Origin: Myxococcus fulvus
GTDB lineage: Bacteria; Myxococcota; Myxococcia; Myxococcales; Myxococcaceae
DNA: 64,000 bases
Direction: 5' to 3'
Assembly (NCBI RefSeq): GCF_900111765.1
Contig: NZ_FOIB01000003.1
Coordinates: 124,001-188,000 of the forward strand
Part shown: in pieces, positions 37,935 through 46,040 of the stretch
Numbering within the stretch: position 1 is the stretch's first letter
Layout: each line of letters opens with the position of its first letter
Notes under the pieces: model-generated
What the model was told of the DNA's origin: nothing
Database searches by the model: none
What the model saw: only the letters and a program-made list of their open reading frames with translations
Translations under genes and position numbers: made by a program

Positions 37935-39497
37935 CTAGAGCCCCGCCACCTTCGCGGCGCTGCTCACCGTGTAGACCAACGTCAACTCCTGCTGCGAGCG
38001 CGGCGGCGCCGTCAGCTCGAAGCGGGCGATGCCCTCCGCGCTCACCTTCGTGGGCGCGGGGCGGGTGGTGTCCTTCTGGAGCGTCACCTCCACCGACTCC
38101 ACCTCCGAGACGGGGATGCGCTCCTCCAGCGCCACCGCCGCGGGCTGGGCGCTCATGTTGGAGAGGAACATCTTCACGTGGTGCGTCTTCTGCTTGCGCC
38201 CCGTGAGCCGGCTCGTCTCCTCCTGGATGTCCGTCATCCGGGCGACGCGCAGCGAGTCCTCGCTGCCGAAGCCCAGGCGCACGCGCTCACCCTTGCCCGT
38301 GAAGCGCAGCTGCGAGCGCCCCACGTAGCCGCTGGTCCGCACCAGGTCCACCGGCCCCGCCAGCAACACGGACGGGCCCACGTTGTCGAACCTCGCCACG
38401 CGGTGCACCAGCGGCGACAGCTCCGGGCACACCACCAGCTCCGACGCGGCGGGCGCGGTGAACTGGAACAGGGGGATGCGGTGCGGCTCTCCGTCCGCGG
38501 GGATGTTGGCGCGGTGGGGCGCGGTGAGGGACAGCGCCTCGCCGCCGTCATCCATGCCCGGAAGGCCCTCGTCGCGTCGCGCGCCGGCCCCCTCGCCCGT
38601 GTTCTGGATGACCTCCTCGCGCACCGACACGTCCACCACCTGCTTCTCGCGCTCCGTCTTGTCGCGCAGGAAGAGCCAGTCCGTCTCCAGCCGCGGCGGC
38701 GCCGCGCCCAGCGTGGGACGCGCCGTGGACAGCGCCAGCTCCACGTCCTTCCACTCCTCCTCGGTGCGCTGCCACACCACGGCCTCGCACTCCAGCCGCA
38801 CCGTCGGGCCCTGGGTACCCTGGGCCGGCTCCAGCGTCGCGCGGTACGCGGGGCGCCACGCGGCGCAGGGCACCAGGTAGGTGATGGACAACAGCGCCGT
38901 GCCGCCCGCGGGGTGGCCCACCTCGAGCTCGGCGTGCACGTCCAGCTTCGTCTCGGGCTTCTGCGTATTCGACAGCGCGCCGCGGGCCTGCGCGAGCTGC
39001 TGTTGCAGGCGCTGCTCCTCCACGGCCGCCAGCCGCCGGGCCGAGTCCACGGCCTCCAGCGCCTCGCGCACGCTGTCGAGCTGCTGCTTCCACGTGTCGG
39101 GCTGCGCGACGCCTCCACCGGACTGCTCGGAGATGGCGCGGTACACGTCCGCGTGGGCCGCGGTGAGCAGGCCGTGGCGCGTGTTCAGCCGCTCCCGGTC
39201 CGCGCGGGCCTGACGCTCCAGGCGTTCCAGGTCCGCGACGCGGCGGCTCAGCTCCGTGGCGTGCTCGCGCAGCGCCTCCGGGGGCTGGGCGCGCGTCACG
39301 CGGCGCACGCGGGCCTGGGACACGGTGCCTCCGGCGAGCTTCGCCTGGAGCGAGCGGTCCACCGCCAGCGGCGACAGGCCGGCGATGACCAGCCGCTGCG
39401 CTCCGGGGACCAACGGGACTTCGCCGCGACGCTCGACGAGCGCGCGATCTTCCAGGACGGTGACCTTGACCACCGGCAGGGTGAGGGGCGTGCTCAT
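37935..39497 (-). CDS. DUF4139 (MuiA-type) protein
   Basis: 520 residues. N-terminal DUF4140-like part (VVKVTVLEDRALVERRGEV), a long coiled coil at about 75-190 (ELSRRVADLERLERQARADR region), then a C-terminal DUF4139 beta domain (VPCAAWRPAYRATLEP, WKDVELALSTARP). The family includes the mucoidy inhibitor MuiA; the biochemical function is unknown. The ATG overlaps the stop of the upstream paralogue (TGATG), so the two are translationally coupled and may form a complex. Confidence 0.8.
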   Translation of the reverse strand: MSTPLTLPVVKVTVLEDRALVERRGEVPLVPGAQRLVIAGLSPLAVDRSLQAKLAGGTVSQARVRRVTRAQPPEALREHATELSRRVADLERLERQARADRERLNTRHGLLTAAHADVYRAISEQSGGGVAQPDTWKQQLDSVREALEAVDSARRLAAVEEQRLQQQLAQARGALSNTQKPETKLDVHAELEVGHPAGGTALLSITYLVPCAAWRPAYRATLEPAQGTQGPTVRLECEAVVWQRTEEEWKDVELALSTARPTLGAAPPRLETDWLFLRDKTEREKQVVDVSVREEVIQNTGEGAGARRDEGLPGMDDGGEALSLTAPHRANIPADGEPHRIPLFQFTAPAASELVVCPELSPLVHRVARFDNVGPSVLLAGPVDLVRTSGYVGRSQLRFTGKGERVRLGFGSEDSLRVARMTDIQEETSRLTGRKQKTHHVKMFLSNMSAQPAAVALEERIPVSEVESVEVTLQKDTTRPAPTKVSAEGIARFELTAPPRSQQELTLVYTVSSAAKVAGL

Positions 39498-41731
39498 CAG
39501 GTCCTCCGGTTTCCGCCGCCCAGCATCTTGCTGGCGGGAATCTTCACGGTCCACGTCGCCTTCAGGGTCTGCGCCTCACCGGGCTGGAGCACCACGCGCC
39601 AGGCCCGCTCGCCTTCCACGGGTGTCTCGCCCGGGAGCGGCGTGCGCTTCTGCCAGGGTGGCGCCGTCTCCGTCTCGTCCACCTTGATGTCCTTCTCGTA
39701 GCCGGTCGGCACGGCGGGCACACGCTCGCAGACCTCCACGAGGATGCGATTGGCGAGCCGGTTGGCCAGCTCCACCGACACGTGGTGCGTGAGCATCGTC
39801 GCGCCGCCGAAGATGCCGCCGGTGGCCTCGTCGAAGCGCGTGTTGCGCGCGACCTTGATGGACTCCTCCACGCCCAGCCCCAGGCGCTGGGTGGCTCCCG
39901 GGGGCATGGTGGGCAGGGGCGAGGTCATCAGGAACTCGTCGCCGAGCGTGACGTCCACGGGGCCGGCGAGCAGCGGGTAGGGCGTCCGGTTCTCCACGCG
40001 CACCGTGCGGAAGGCCTTCGGCTCCACGGAGGGGACGATGACGTACTCGGCGGACAGGCCCACGGGCACCGACAACACCGGCAACGTGTGCCAGGCCGAG
40101 TCCGAGGGCACGTCGACCCGCGACTCCAGGTCGAACTTCGCGTCGAAGTGCATCGCCGACTCGCGCGGCGGCACGGACCACGTGGGCAGGGGCAGATGCC
40201 GGAGGCTCGCCACCTGCTGCTCGCTCACGGCGATGAACGAGAGGACGTTCACTTGAATCTGCATGGCCTGCAGGGCGATGAGCTCCCGCGTGACGTGGGT
40301 GGGACGCGAGCGCAGTCGACCTCGGCCCTCCAGGTCATCTGCGGCGGCCAGCGTGAGCCGGTCGTAGTCCAGCAGGCTGTCGGAGGGCTCCAGGCGCGGC
40401 GCCGCGGAGAGGCGGTCCACGCTCGCGCCTCCACCTCCCATGGCCCCGTCGACGTCGGCGAGGTCCAGCGAGGCCATCGGCATGTCGTCGTCGTCACCCG
40501 GCGCCTCGGCCAGGACCTCTTCCTCCGTCGGCGCCTGGTTCCTGGCGAAGGAGCCCCGCGAGCGCGAGCGCGCCCCCTCTTGCTGGGGCGCCGCGGAGGG
40601 GCGGGGAGGCGGAGCGGAGGGCGCCATGAGACGCTTGGCCTTCGGCGCCGATGATGGCGCGGAGCGCACGGCGCTTCCGGGCACGCTGCGGAGCCTCTCC
40701 ATTCCTGACCCGGTAATCTCGTCGTCCGCGCGGTACGGCGCGGGCGCGGGGGGCGGAGGGGGCGGCTCCATCGGCGGCGGCCTCGGCTTGGTGAGCGCCG
40801 GAGCGCGACGAGCGTCATACCCCGCGAACAGCTCGTCGAGCCCCGGTGGCGGCTCACGCCAGCCCGAGCGCGGCGGTGGCGGCTGGCGGCGGCCGATGCG
40901 CAGCGCCTTGAGCTCGGGGACCTCGGCCCTGCGGTCCAGGGCCGCGGTGGACACGGACAACTTCACGCCGGTCCAGTCCTCGCCGGTGTTCTGGCTGACG
41001 GTGGCCCGCATGCGCAGCGTGCCTTCCTCCAGCGTGCGAGGCAGCCGCAAGTCGTAGGTGGGCACCCAGAGCGCGCCGGGCACGGCGTACTCCAGCGCGA
41101 TGAGCGCGGGTGTCTCGCGGGGCCAGGGGTTTCCAGACAGCGTGAGCACCGCGGCGCGGTACACGCGGGCGCGCTCGCCGCGGACGGACGAGGAGGCCTC
41201 GTGCAGGCGCTGGCGTCGCAGGCGGACGTCGTTCTCCGCGTCGCGCAGCTCCCGCTCCAAATCGAGCTGCCGCGCGTTCAGCGTGGCCAGCTCCGTGTCC
41301 ACGAAGGACGTGAGCGCCAGCAGCGAGGCGAGCGGTGTCTGGTGGGGCGTGTAGCGGGCCTTCTTCTGCGGCGGGAAGGTGGGCTTGAGCTTGCCCACGG
41401 CCTGCAGCTCTCGCCGGGTGACCTCCAGGCGCGCCGTCACATCGGAGACGCGCGAGAGGGCTTCCTCCAGGGCGCGGTGCTCCTGGGGGACGTCGACCTC
41501 GGGAGGGAGCTGGACGTCGAAGGTGGGCCGGATGGCGCGGATGGTGAGGCCGGGCGGGCCCTGTCGCACCGCGGCCCGGAGCGTCCCGGTGCGCAGCGAG
41601 AGGGGAAGTCCGTTGAGCTGGATTTCATTGGGGACGCGGTCCTCCACCAGTTGGAGGGTGGCGATGCGCGTGCAAAGCGCCCCCTCCGCGTGAACGGTGA
41701 CCGCATCCAACATGGATGGCACGACGAGCAT
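39497..41731 (-). CDS. MuiA-family DUF4139 protein, larger paralogue with Pro-rich insert
   Basis: 744 residues. Starts MLVVPSMLDAVTVHAEGALC, the usual DUF4140 opening, then a coiled coil (about 95-190), a DUF4139 segment (ALEYAVPGALWVPTYDLRLP; NTGEDWTGVKLSVSTAAL), a Pro- and Ala-rich low-complexity insert at about 300-430 and the C-terminal half of the beta domain. An alternative start at 41788 adds 19 residues. It is the upstream partner of the 520-residue paralogue, with the same domain order. Confidence 0.78.
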   Translation of the reverse strand: MLVVPSMLDAVTVHAEGALCTRIATLQLVEDRVPNEIQLNGLPLSLRTGTLRAAVRQGPPGLTIRAIRPTFDVQLPPEVDVPQEHRALEEALSRVSDVTARLEVTRRELQAVGKLKPTFPPQKKARYTPHQTPLASLLALTSFVDTELATLNARQLDLERELRDAENDVRLRRQRLHEASSSVRGERARVYRAAVLTLSGNPWPRETPALIALEYAVPGALWVPTYDLRLPRTLEEGTLRMRATVSQNTGEDWTGVKLSVSTAALDRRAEVPELKALRIGRRQPPPPRSGWREPPPGLDELFAGYDARRAPALTKPRPPPMEPPPPPPAPAPYRADDEITGSGMERLRSVPGSAVRSAPSSAPKAKRLMAPSAPPPRPSAAPQQEGARSRSRGSFARNQAPTEEEVLAEAPGDDDDMPMASLDLADVDGAMGGGGASVDRLSAAPRLEPSDSLLDYDRLTLAAADDLEGRGRLRSRPTHVTRELIALQAMQIQVNVLSFIAVSEQQVASLRHLPLPTWSVPPRESAMHFDAKFDLESRVDVPSDSAWHTLPVLSVPVGLSAEYVIVPSVEPKAFRTVRVENRTPYPLLAGPVDVTLGDEFLMTSPLPTMPPGATQRLGLGVEESIKVARNTRFDEATGGIFGGATMLTHHVSVELANRLANRILVEVCERVPAVPTGYEKDIKVDETETAPPWQKRTPLPGETPVEGERAWRVVLQPGEAQTLKATWTVKIPASKMLGGGNRRT

Positions 41732-41828
41732 GCGCCCCCTCGGCTCAGGTGAGGGCGCAAGGGTAGTCGAGATGGGCTCCGGAATCATTCCCCCCTGGGG
41801 GCGTCGGCCCCGGTGGGGCCGTGGGTCC

Positions 41829-42314
41829 CTAGGGGTGGGGTTCCGGGGACCAGCGGAGCACGCGCCCACCGGGCAGTCGCAGGGCCCACTGGCGCCGCCG
41901 CGTCGTGTCGTGACGCTGGCCCACGAGCACGATGCCCCAGCGTCGCACCAGCTCGCCCGAGGGTGTCACGCGCCAGCTCGCGTCGAAGTCGAGCAGCTCC
42001 CTGGACAGGGTGCCCGGCAGTCGGCCCTCATCGCGCAGGGCCTGGGCGAAGCGCCGTCCCTCCACGCGCGAGTCGGGCTCCACGGACATGGGATTGGACC
42101 GGGCCCATTGCTCGAAGCGCGGCGCGAAGTCGGGACCGAGCGCGGAGGCCAGCAAGGGCCAGGCACGCTCCACGCCCCGACGGCGCTTGTTCATCAGGGA
42201 CTGCGCGGCCGCGAGCACGCGGGCCTCGTCGAACCCTGGTGGAACCGGCGCGCCGACTCCGAGCGCGCGCACGAGCTCCGCCTGGGCGCGGGCCTGTCGC
42301 TCACGGGCGCTCAT
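41829..42314 (-). CDS. Small DUF692-associated partner protein (BufC/HvfC-like)
   Basis: 161 residues, cytoplasmic, helical N-terminal half (VERAWPLLASALGPDFAPRF, then RFAQALRDEG) and a beta-rich end (RQWALRLPGGRVLRWSPEPHP). It overlaps the DUF692 gene by 4 bases (ATGA). Small partners of MNIO enzymes (MbnC, BufC/HvfC-type, DUF2063) often recognise the substrate peptide, and the WPLL..LG..F pattern recalls the DUF2063 N-terminal helices. The assignment rests on position and this weak pattern. Confidence 0.6.
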   Translation of the reverse strand: MSARERQARAQAELVRALGVGAPVPPGFDEARVLAAAQSLMNKRRRGVERAWPLLASALGPDFAPRFEQWARSNPMSVEPDSRVEGRRFAQALRDEGRLPGTLSRELLDFDASWRVTPSGELVRRWGIVLVGQRHDTTRRRQWALRLPGGRVLRWSPEPHP

Positions 42315-43150
42315 GCCATGCCCTCATGTCGCTCCGTGCCGCGCAGGAGCGCCTGCTCCATCGCGGACAGCTCCGCGGTGAGCTCCGCCTCGGGAGGGAA
42401 GCGGTCGTCGCGCTCGAGCATCACGGGGACGGACCCCAGTCGCGCGGTCAGTCGCTCCAGCAAGGCGAGGGGCCCCGAGGGGAGCGGATGCGCATGTGTG
42501 TCGTGATACAGCCCGCCGCGCTGGACACCTCCGGCCACGTGTACATAGGCCAGTCGCTCGCGAGGCACGGCCGCGAGCACCGCGTCCGCATCCGTTCCGT
42601 GATTGAGCACGTGGGCGTGGAGGTTGGCCACGTCCAGCAGCAGCGAAGCCCCGGTCCGCTCCAGCACACCGCGCAGCAGGTCCGCTTCCGTGAAGGCCGC
42701 GTCGGGCCACTCGAACAGGGAGGCCACGTTCTCCAGCGCGAGCGGCACGGGTAGCGCGGCCTCGGCCATCCGGATGTTCTCGGTCAGCACCTCCAGCGCC
42801 TCCTCGGAGCGCTGCACCGGCAGCAGGTGCCCCGACTCGAGCCCCCCCGCGCGGACGAACGCGAGGTGCTCGCTGACACACACCGCGCCCAGTCGCTCCG
42901 CCAGTCCCGCCAGCCACTCCAACCGCCGCGGGTCGGGCGGCTCCGCGGAGCCCAACCCCAGCGAGACCGCGTGCAGCACCACCGGGACACCGCGCTCGCG
43001 CAGCCGTAGGAGCGGCTCGGGGATGGGGCCCTTCGGCGAGAGGTGCTCGGCGAGCACCTCCACGAAGCCGAGTCCGGGTCGTCGGTCGATGAAGAGCGCC
43101 AGCTCGCGTCGCCACCCGATGCCGACTCCCCGAAGACCGGGCACCGTCAA
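42311..43150 (-). CDS. DUF692 multinuclear non-heme iron oxidase (MNIO)
   Basis: 279 residues, TIM-barrel of the DUF692 family (relatives MbnB, TglH, BufB-type). Metal and active-site residues visible: His60 (VVLHAVS), Glu94-His95 (VSEHLAF), Glu140-Asn141 (LALENVAS), Asp173, Asn176 and His178/180 (LLLDVANLHAH), His204 (YVHVAGG), Asp217/His219/His221 (HDTHAH) and Glu246/Asp248 (MLERDD). Such enzymes oxidise Cys or other residues of ribosomally made peptides. The TTG start overlaps the previous stop (TTGA) with GGAGG 6 bases upstream; GTG at 43144 is the alternative. Substrate inferred to be the upstream protein's tail. Confidence 0.88.
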   Translation of the reverse strand: MTVPGLRGVGIGWRRELALFIDRRPGLGFVEVLAEHLSPKGPIPEPLLRLRERGVPVVLHAVSLGLGSAEPPDPRRLEWLAGLAERLGAVCVSEHLAFVRAGGLESGHLLPVQRSEEALEVLTENIRMAEAALPVPLALENVASLFEWPDAAFTEADLLRGVLERTGASLLLDVANLHAHVLNHGTDADAVLAAVPRERLAYVHVAGGVQRGGLYHDTHAHPLPSGPLALLERLTARLGSVPVMLERDDRFPPEAELTAELSAMEQALLRGTERHEGMA

Positions 43151-44049
43151 TCGCCACCTCCACCGCAGCCGCCGCAACCCCCACCACCGCCTCCGTCGCC
43201 TCCGTCGCCACCGCTGCTGCAGCTGCTGGAGCCGCTGCAGCCGCTCGAGCCGCTCACGCCGCCGAAGGATGAACCCGAGGGGTCGATGTGCCGGCGCATC
43301 AGCTCGAAGTCGGTCATCGCCACCGCGCCCAGGCCGAAGAGCGCGACCGCCACGCCCAGGTCCTGGCTGTTCATCACCTGGGAGTTCTCCGTGCTCATGA
43401 TGGACGTCTTCAGCGGCTGCTGATTCCAGCGCAGCGCATGGAGCAGCGCCGAGCCCCGGCGGCTGGTCCACACAGGCTTCGCGAGGAAGAAGAGGGTGAC
43501 CACCGTGACGAAGCAGAGGAAGCCCAGGAAGGCCACGGGCCTCTCGCGCTCCAGGCCCACGTTGATCTTCGCGAGCCCCAGCAGGAGGACACCGAGCAGC
43601 GGCAGCATCGGCATCCACCGGGCCCGCGTGGCCTGTCCTTCGTCGACCAGCCAGCCGCGCTGTTGCAAGGGATGCTTGAGCCGCTCCAGGGCGGGCTCGA
43701 TGCTGGCGACCAGCTCCGCGTTGCTCTTCTTCGACTCATGGACCGCGGCGTAGACGAGCCGCTCGAAAGGGGACGCGAAGTCGGACCGCTTGCCCGTCGT
43801 CGTCAGGCTCGTGCCGTCCATGACCAGGGCCTTCTCGTGGAGCAGCCTGGCCAGGGCCGTGTGCGCCACGGCCTTGGGGCCGGAGAGCATCGCGAGCTCG
43901 TACGGGTCCAGCTTCTGCGGCAACACGTCCGGGCTGCCTCCGGGCGTGCGCAGCATCCAGCGCAAAAGGAGTCCGAGCGCCAGGGCGCTCATGGCCGACA
44001 GGACGTACAGCGCGAGGAAATCCGGGCCCGACAGGTTCAAGGGGTCCAT
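43147..44049 (-). CDS. TIGR04222-type membrane protein with Cys/Gly-rich C-terminal tail
   Basis: 300 residues. Hydrophobic spans at about 11-32, 146-166, 172-194 and 230-246. A TIGR04222-style soluble segment at about 48-135 includes DPYELAMLSGPKAVAHTALA. The tail from about 257 is Ser/Gly-rich and holds all four Cys of the protein (271, 277, 292, 295), ending GGCGGCGGGGD. TIGR04222 proteins characteristically end in such low-complexity tails. It is the first gene of a coupled operon with the DUF692 oxidase, so the tail is the likely modification substrate (inference). Start at 44049 has GGAGG upstream. Confidence 0.82.
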   Translation of the reverse strand: MDPLNLSGPDFLALYVLSAMSALALGLLLRWMLRTPGGSPDVLPQKLDPYELAMLSGPKAVAHTALARLLHEKALVMDGTSLTTTGKRSDFASPFERLVYAAVHESKKSNAELVASIEPALERLKHPLQQRGWLVDEGQATRARWMPMLPLLGVLLLGLAKINVGLERERPVAFLGFLCFVTVVTLFFLAKPVWTSRRGSALLHALRWNQQPLKTSIMSTENSQVMNSQDLGVAVALFGLGAVAMTDFELMRRHIDPSGSSFGGVSGSSGCSGSSSCSSGGDGGDGGGGGGCGGCGGGGD

Positions 44050-44100
44050 CGTTGCGCCCTCCCACGGTTGGTTCGCCCCCTGATGAAACGCCGTCGGGCG

Positions 44101-44145
44101 CACGTGACAGCCCGGTCCCGTGACGTCTTCGTGACGTCCGGGTGT
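44101..44145 (-). promoter_or_regulatory. Possible operator: repeated GACGTCAC upstream of MNIO operon
   Basis: On the minus strand GACGTCAC occurs twice with 11-base spacing (GACGTCACGAAGACGTCAC, covering 44120-44138), and CGTCAC/GTCACG-like words recur nearby. This is about 70-90 bases upstream of the membrane protein start. One-turn spacing suggests cooperative binding of a regulator. No -35/-10 pair was recognised. Confidence 0.35.
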
Positions 44146-44231
44146 CACCGGGGCGCCATGTGTCGGGACCTGTCGGCCAGCCTAGCGTGGAAGCCTTTGC
44201 GCTGGGGAGGTGCGGCCCCCGCGACCCAGGG

Positions 44232-44777
44232 TCAGCTCGCGTCCTGACGGGCCACGGGCTCAGGCGTCGGCTTGGGGCGCTTCACCTCTTTGCCCGTGCA
44301 GTCGTGTCCGACGACGGGCGGGAAGGTGCTGCTGGGGCGGTACTCCCAATGCCACGGCTCGGAGGGCACCGTGCGGCGGAAGCCGAAGCGACAGGCATTG
44401 GCCTCCAGCCATTGATATCGCTTCGATGTGCGCTTGCCGATGACCAGGTCCACCGCGAGCCCTCGCTGGTGGTTGGAGCGTCCAGGCCGCGCCGCCTTGT
44501 TGCCCCGACCCCGGCGGTACTGCTCGTACAGGACGCGTTGCTCGGGCAGGGAGCGGTAGCCGCTGGTGACCCGTAAGGCAACGTCGTGCTTCGCCGCGTC
44601 CAACGTCATGCGTTGGAGCGCCGAGGCCGCGTCGCGGTGAAGCCGGTGGCCGCCGTCGATGTGGACCAGCTTCGCGGCCTTCGTCTTGCGACGAGGCCGG
44701 GCCTCGGCCGCGAGGACGGCGGTCGTGAACAGGCACGCGAGGAGAACGGCACTCCAGCGGAATAGCGCGAGCGACAT
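44232..44777 (-). CDS. VanY-like D-alanyl-D-alanine carboxypeptidase (M15 family)
   Basis: 181 residues. Signal peptide MSLALFRWSAVLLACLFTTA. M15B-type motifs: SGYRSLPEQ (about 71-79), SNHQRGLAVDL with zinc His and Asp (about 101-111) and EPWHWEYRP with catalytic Glu and the last zinc His (about 139-147). Likely trims peptidoglycan stem peptides in the periplasm. The mature N-terminus is very basic. Confidence 0.85.
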   Translation of the reverse strand: MSLALFRWSAVLLACLFTTAVLAAEARPRRKTKAAKLVHIDGGHRLHRDAASALQRMTLDAAKHDVALRVTSGYRSLPEQRVLYEQYRRGRGNKAARPGRSNHQRGLAVDLVIGKRTSKRYQWLEANACRFGFRRTVPSEPWHWEYRPSSTFPPVVGHDCTGKEVKRPKPTPEPVARQDAS

Positions 44778-44876
44778 GGCGGAATCCGGCCCGGGGGTTG
44801 GGGCCTGACTTTCGCGCGTCTATTCCCGCAGGCAAGCAGCCGGGGAGCCGAGCCCTCGACGGACGGTTTCGCTTCG

Positions 44877-45281
44877 TCAGAACAACGAGAGCTGCGCGGC
44901 GGCGGGCTTCGGCGTCGGTGCGGGCAACGGCTGGAAGCCTCGGGCGCGCGCCCAGTCCTCGCTCGGGCCGGACCAGTGGTGCAGGTCCATGCGCGCCTGG
45001 CCACGCTCGTCGAACCCGACGCCCTCCGCCTCGAGCAGCTCCTTCTGTCCGTGGCCCGTCAGGCTGATGCCGCCCGTGCGGTTGATGATGCGCTGCCAGG
45101 GCACCGTGGCCGAGCGGGCACCCAGCGCGCCCAACGCATGGCCGACCACCCGCGCGTCGCAGCCGTCGCCGACGATGGTCGCGATGTCGCCGTAGGTGGC
45201 CACCTTGCCGGAGGGGACGGCCTCGACGACGGTGTAGATGCGCTCGAAGTAGTCGCGCTCGTCGCGCGCGGGCTGCGTCAT
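44877..45281 (-). CDS. Alkyltransferase-like (ATL) DNA-binding protein
   Basis: 134 residues. MGMT C-terminal-like fold: GKVATYGDIA (about 25-34), the recognition-helix region DARVVGHALGALG (about 42-54), then PWQRIINRTGGIS. The active-site Cys of alkyltransferases (PCHR) is replaced by Trp62, the defining feature of ATL proteins, which bind O6-alkylguanine and hand it to nucleotide excision repair without removing it. The C-terminal end is Pro/Ala-rich. Confidence 0.85.
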   Translation of the reverse strand: MTQPARDERDYFERIYTVVEAVPSGKVATYGDIATIVGDGCDARVVGHALGALGARSATVPWQRIINRTGGISLTGHGQKELLEAEGVGFDERGQARMDLHHWSGPSEDWARARGFQPLPAPTPKPAAAQLSLF

Positions 45282-45324
45282 GGGGGCGTTGCTCCTGTCG
45301 AGGATACGGTAGACCCGCGGAGGC

Positions 45325-45855
45325 TCAGCCGCTGCGCGAGCCCAGGCCCGTGGCTTCGCCGGCCTTCAGGCGCTCGTGCAGCGTGCGGGCCTCCAGGTAC
45401 CAGAACTGCACGTTGCCGAAGCTGAGGATGTCGCCGTCGCGCAGCGTCGCCTCGCGCAGGCCCAGGGTGCCCGCGTTGAGGAACGTGCCGTTGGTGGAGC
45501 CCAGGTCCTGCACCGTGCAGCGATTCTGGGATTCGTTCCAGCGCAGCTCGGCGTGCAGCTTGGAGACGGACGCGTCGTCGATGACCACGTCGCAGTCCAT
45601 GCGCCGGCCGATGCGCAGCCGGTCCGTGGCGTGGAGGGGCGGGAGCGTGGCGACGCGCAGGTGTTCGAATTCGAACAGGAGGGTCATCATGCCCAGGCTG
45701 ATGTCCTCGGGCGCGGCCATGCGGGTGGGCGCGAGCACGGCGGCCGAGGCCTCCGAGGGCGGACGCTGGATGAGGGCGAAGGGCCCCAGCTGGCGCTCGA
45801 AATCCCTGGCGGGCAGTGACGCGGCGAGCGCGCGCAATTCCTGGACGGACAGCAC
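45325..45855 (-). CDS. FHA-domain protein
   Basis: 176 residues. FHA domain at about 70-155 with the phosphothreonine-binding signature RIGRRMDCDVVIDDASVSKL (Arg at start, Ser-Lys-x-His), then LGSTNGTFLN. The N-terminal 65 residues have no recognised domain. It would read Ser/Thr kinase signalling, abundant in myxobacteria; no kinase gene is adjacent. Confidence 0.85.
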   Translation of the reverse strand: MLSVQELRALAASLPARDFERQLGPFALIQRPPSEASAAVLAPTRMAAPEDISLGMMTLLFEFEHLRVATLPPLHATDRLRIGRRMDCDVVIDDASVSKLHAELRWNESQNRCTVQDLGSTNGTFLNAGTLGLREATLRDGDILSFGNVQFWYLEARTLHERLKAGEATGLGSRSG

Positions 45856-45921
45856 GGACGGCAGCCTAGCGGCTCACCCCGCGTGCGCCCAGCGTCCGCG
45901 AGGGTCCCTGTACGGCTTTCA

Positions 45922-45951
45922 TTGACCTGCATGTCATGGGTTCCCTACATT
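45922..45951 (+). promoter_or_regulatory. Putative sigma-70-type promoter of greA
   Basis: TTGACC at 45922-45927 and TACATT at 45946-45951, separated by 18 bases, give five of six and four of six consensus matches. Transcription would start near 45958, just before the leader hairpin. Confidence 0.55.
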
Positions 45952-45963
45952 GGGACCTTCATG

Positions 45964-46006
45964 GAGGGGGCCGGGCTCCGCGAGGAGCGCCGGCCCTCGA
46001 CTTTTT
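45964..46006 (+). terminator. Attenuator-like hairpin and T-run in the greA leader
   Basis: GAGGGGGCCGGGCTCC pairs with GGAGCGCCGGCCCTC (about 14 bp with small bulges) around loop GCGA, followed 3 bases later by TTTTT (46002-46006). It lies between the promoter and the greA start, so it could terminate transcription early. E. coli greA has a comparable leader terminator that yields the GraL RNAs. Confidence 0.7.
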
Positions 46007-46040
46007 CGTGAACCTGGGAGTGGTGGAAGGAGCTGTGTCG

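Noticed and set aside
43151..43618. Upstream extension of the DUF692 frame
   Set aside because: Antisense-frame overlap with the Cys-tail protein gene; composition is Arg-rich and family similarity starts at TVPGLRGVGIG.
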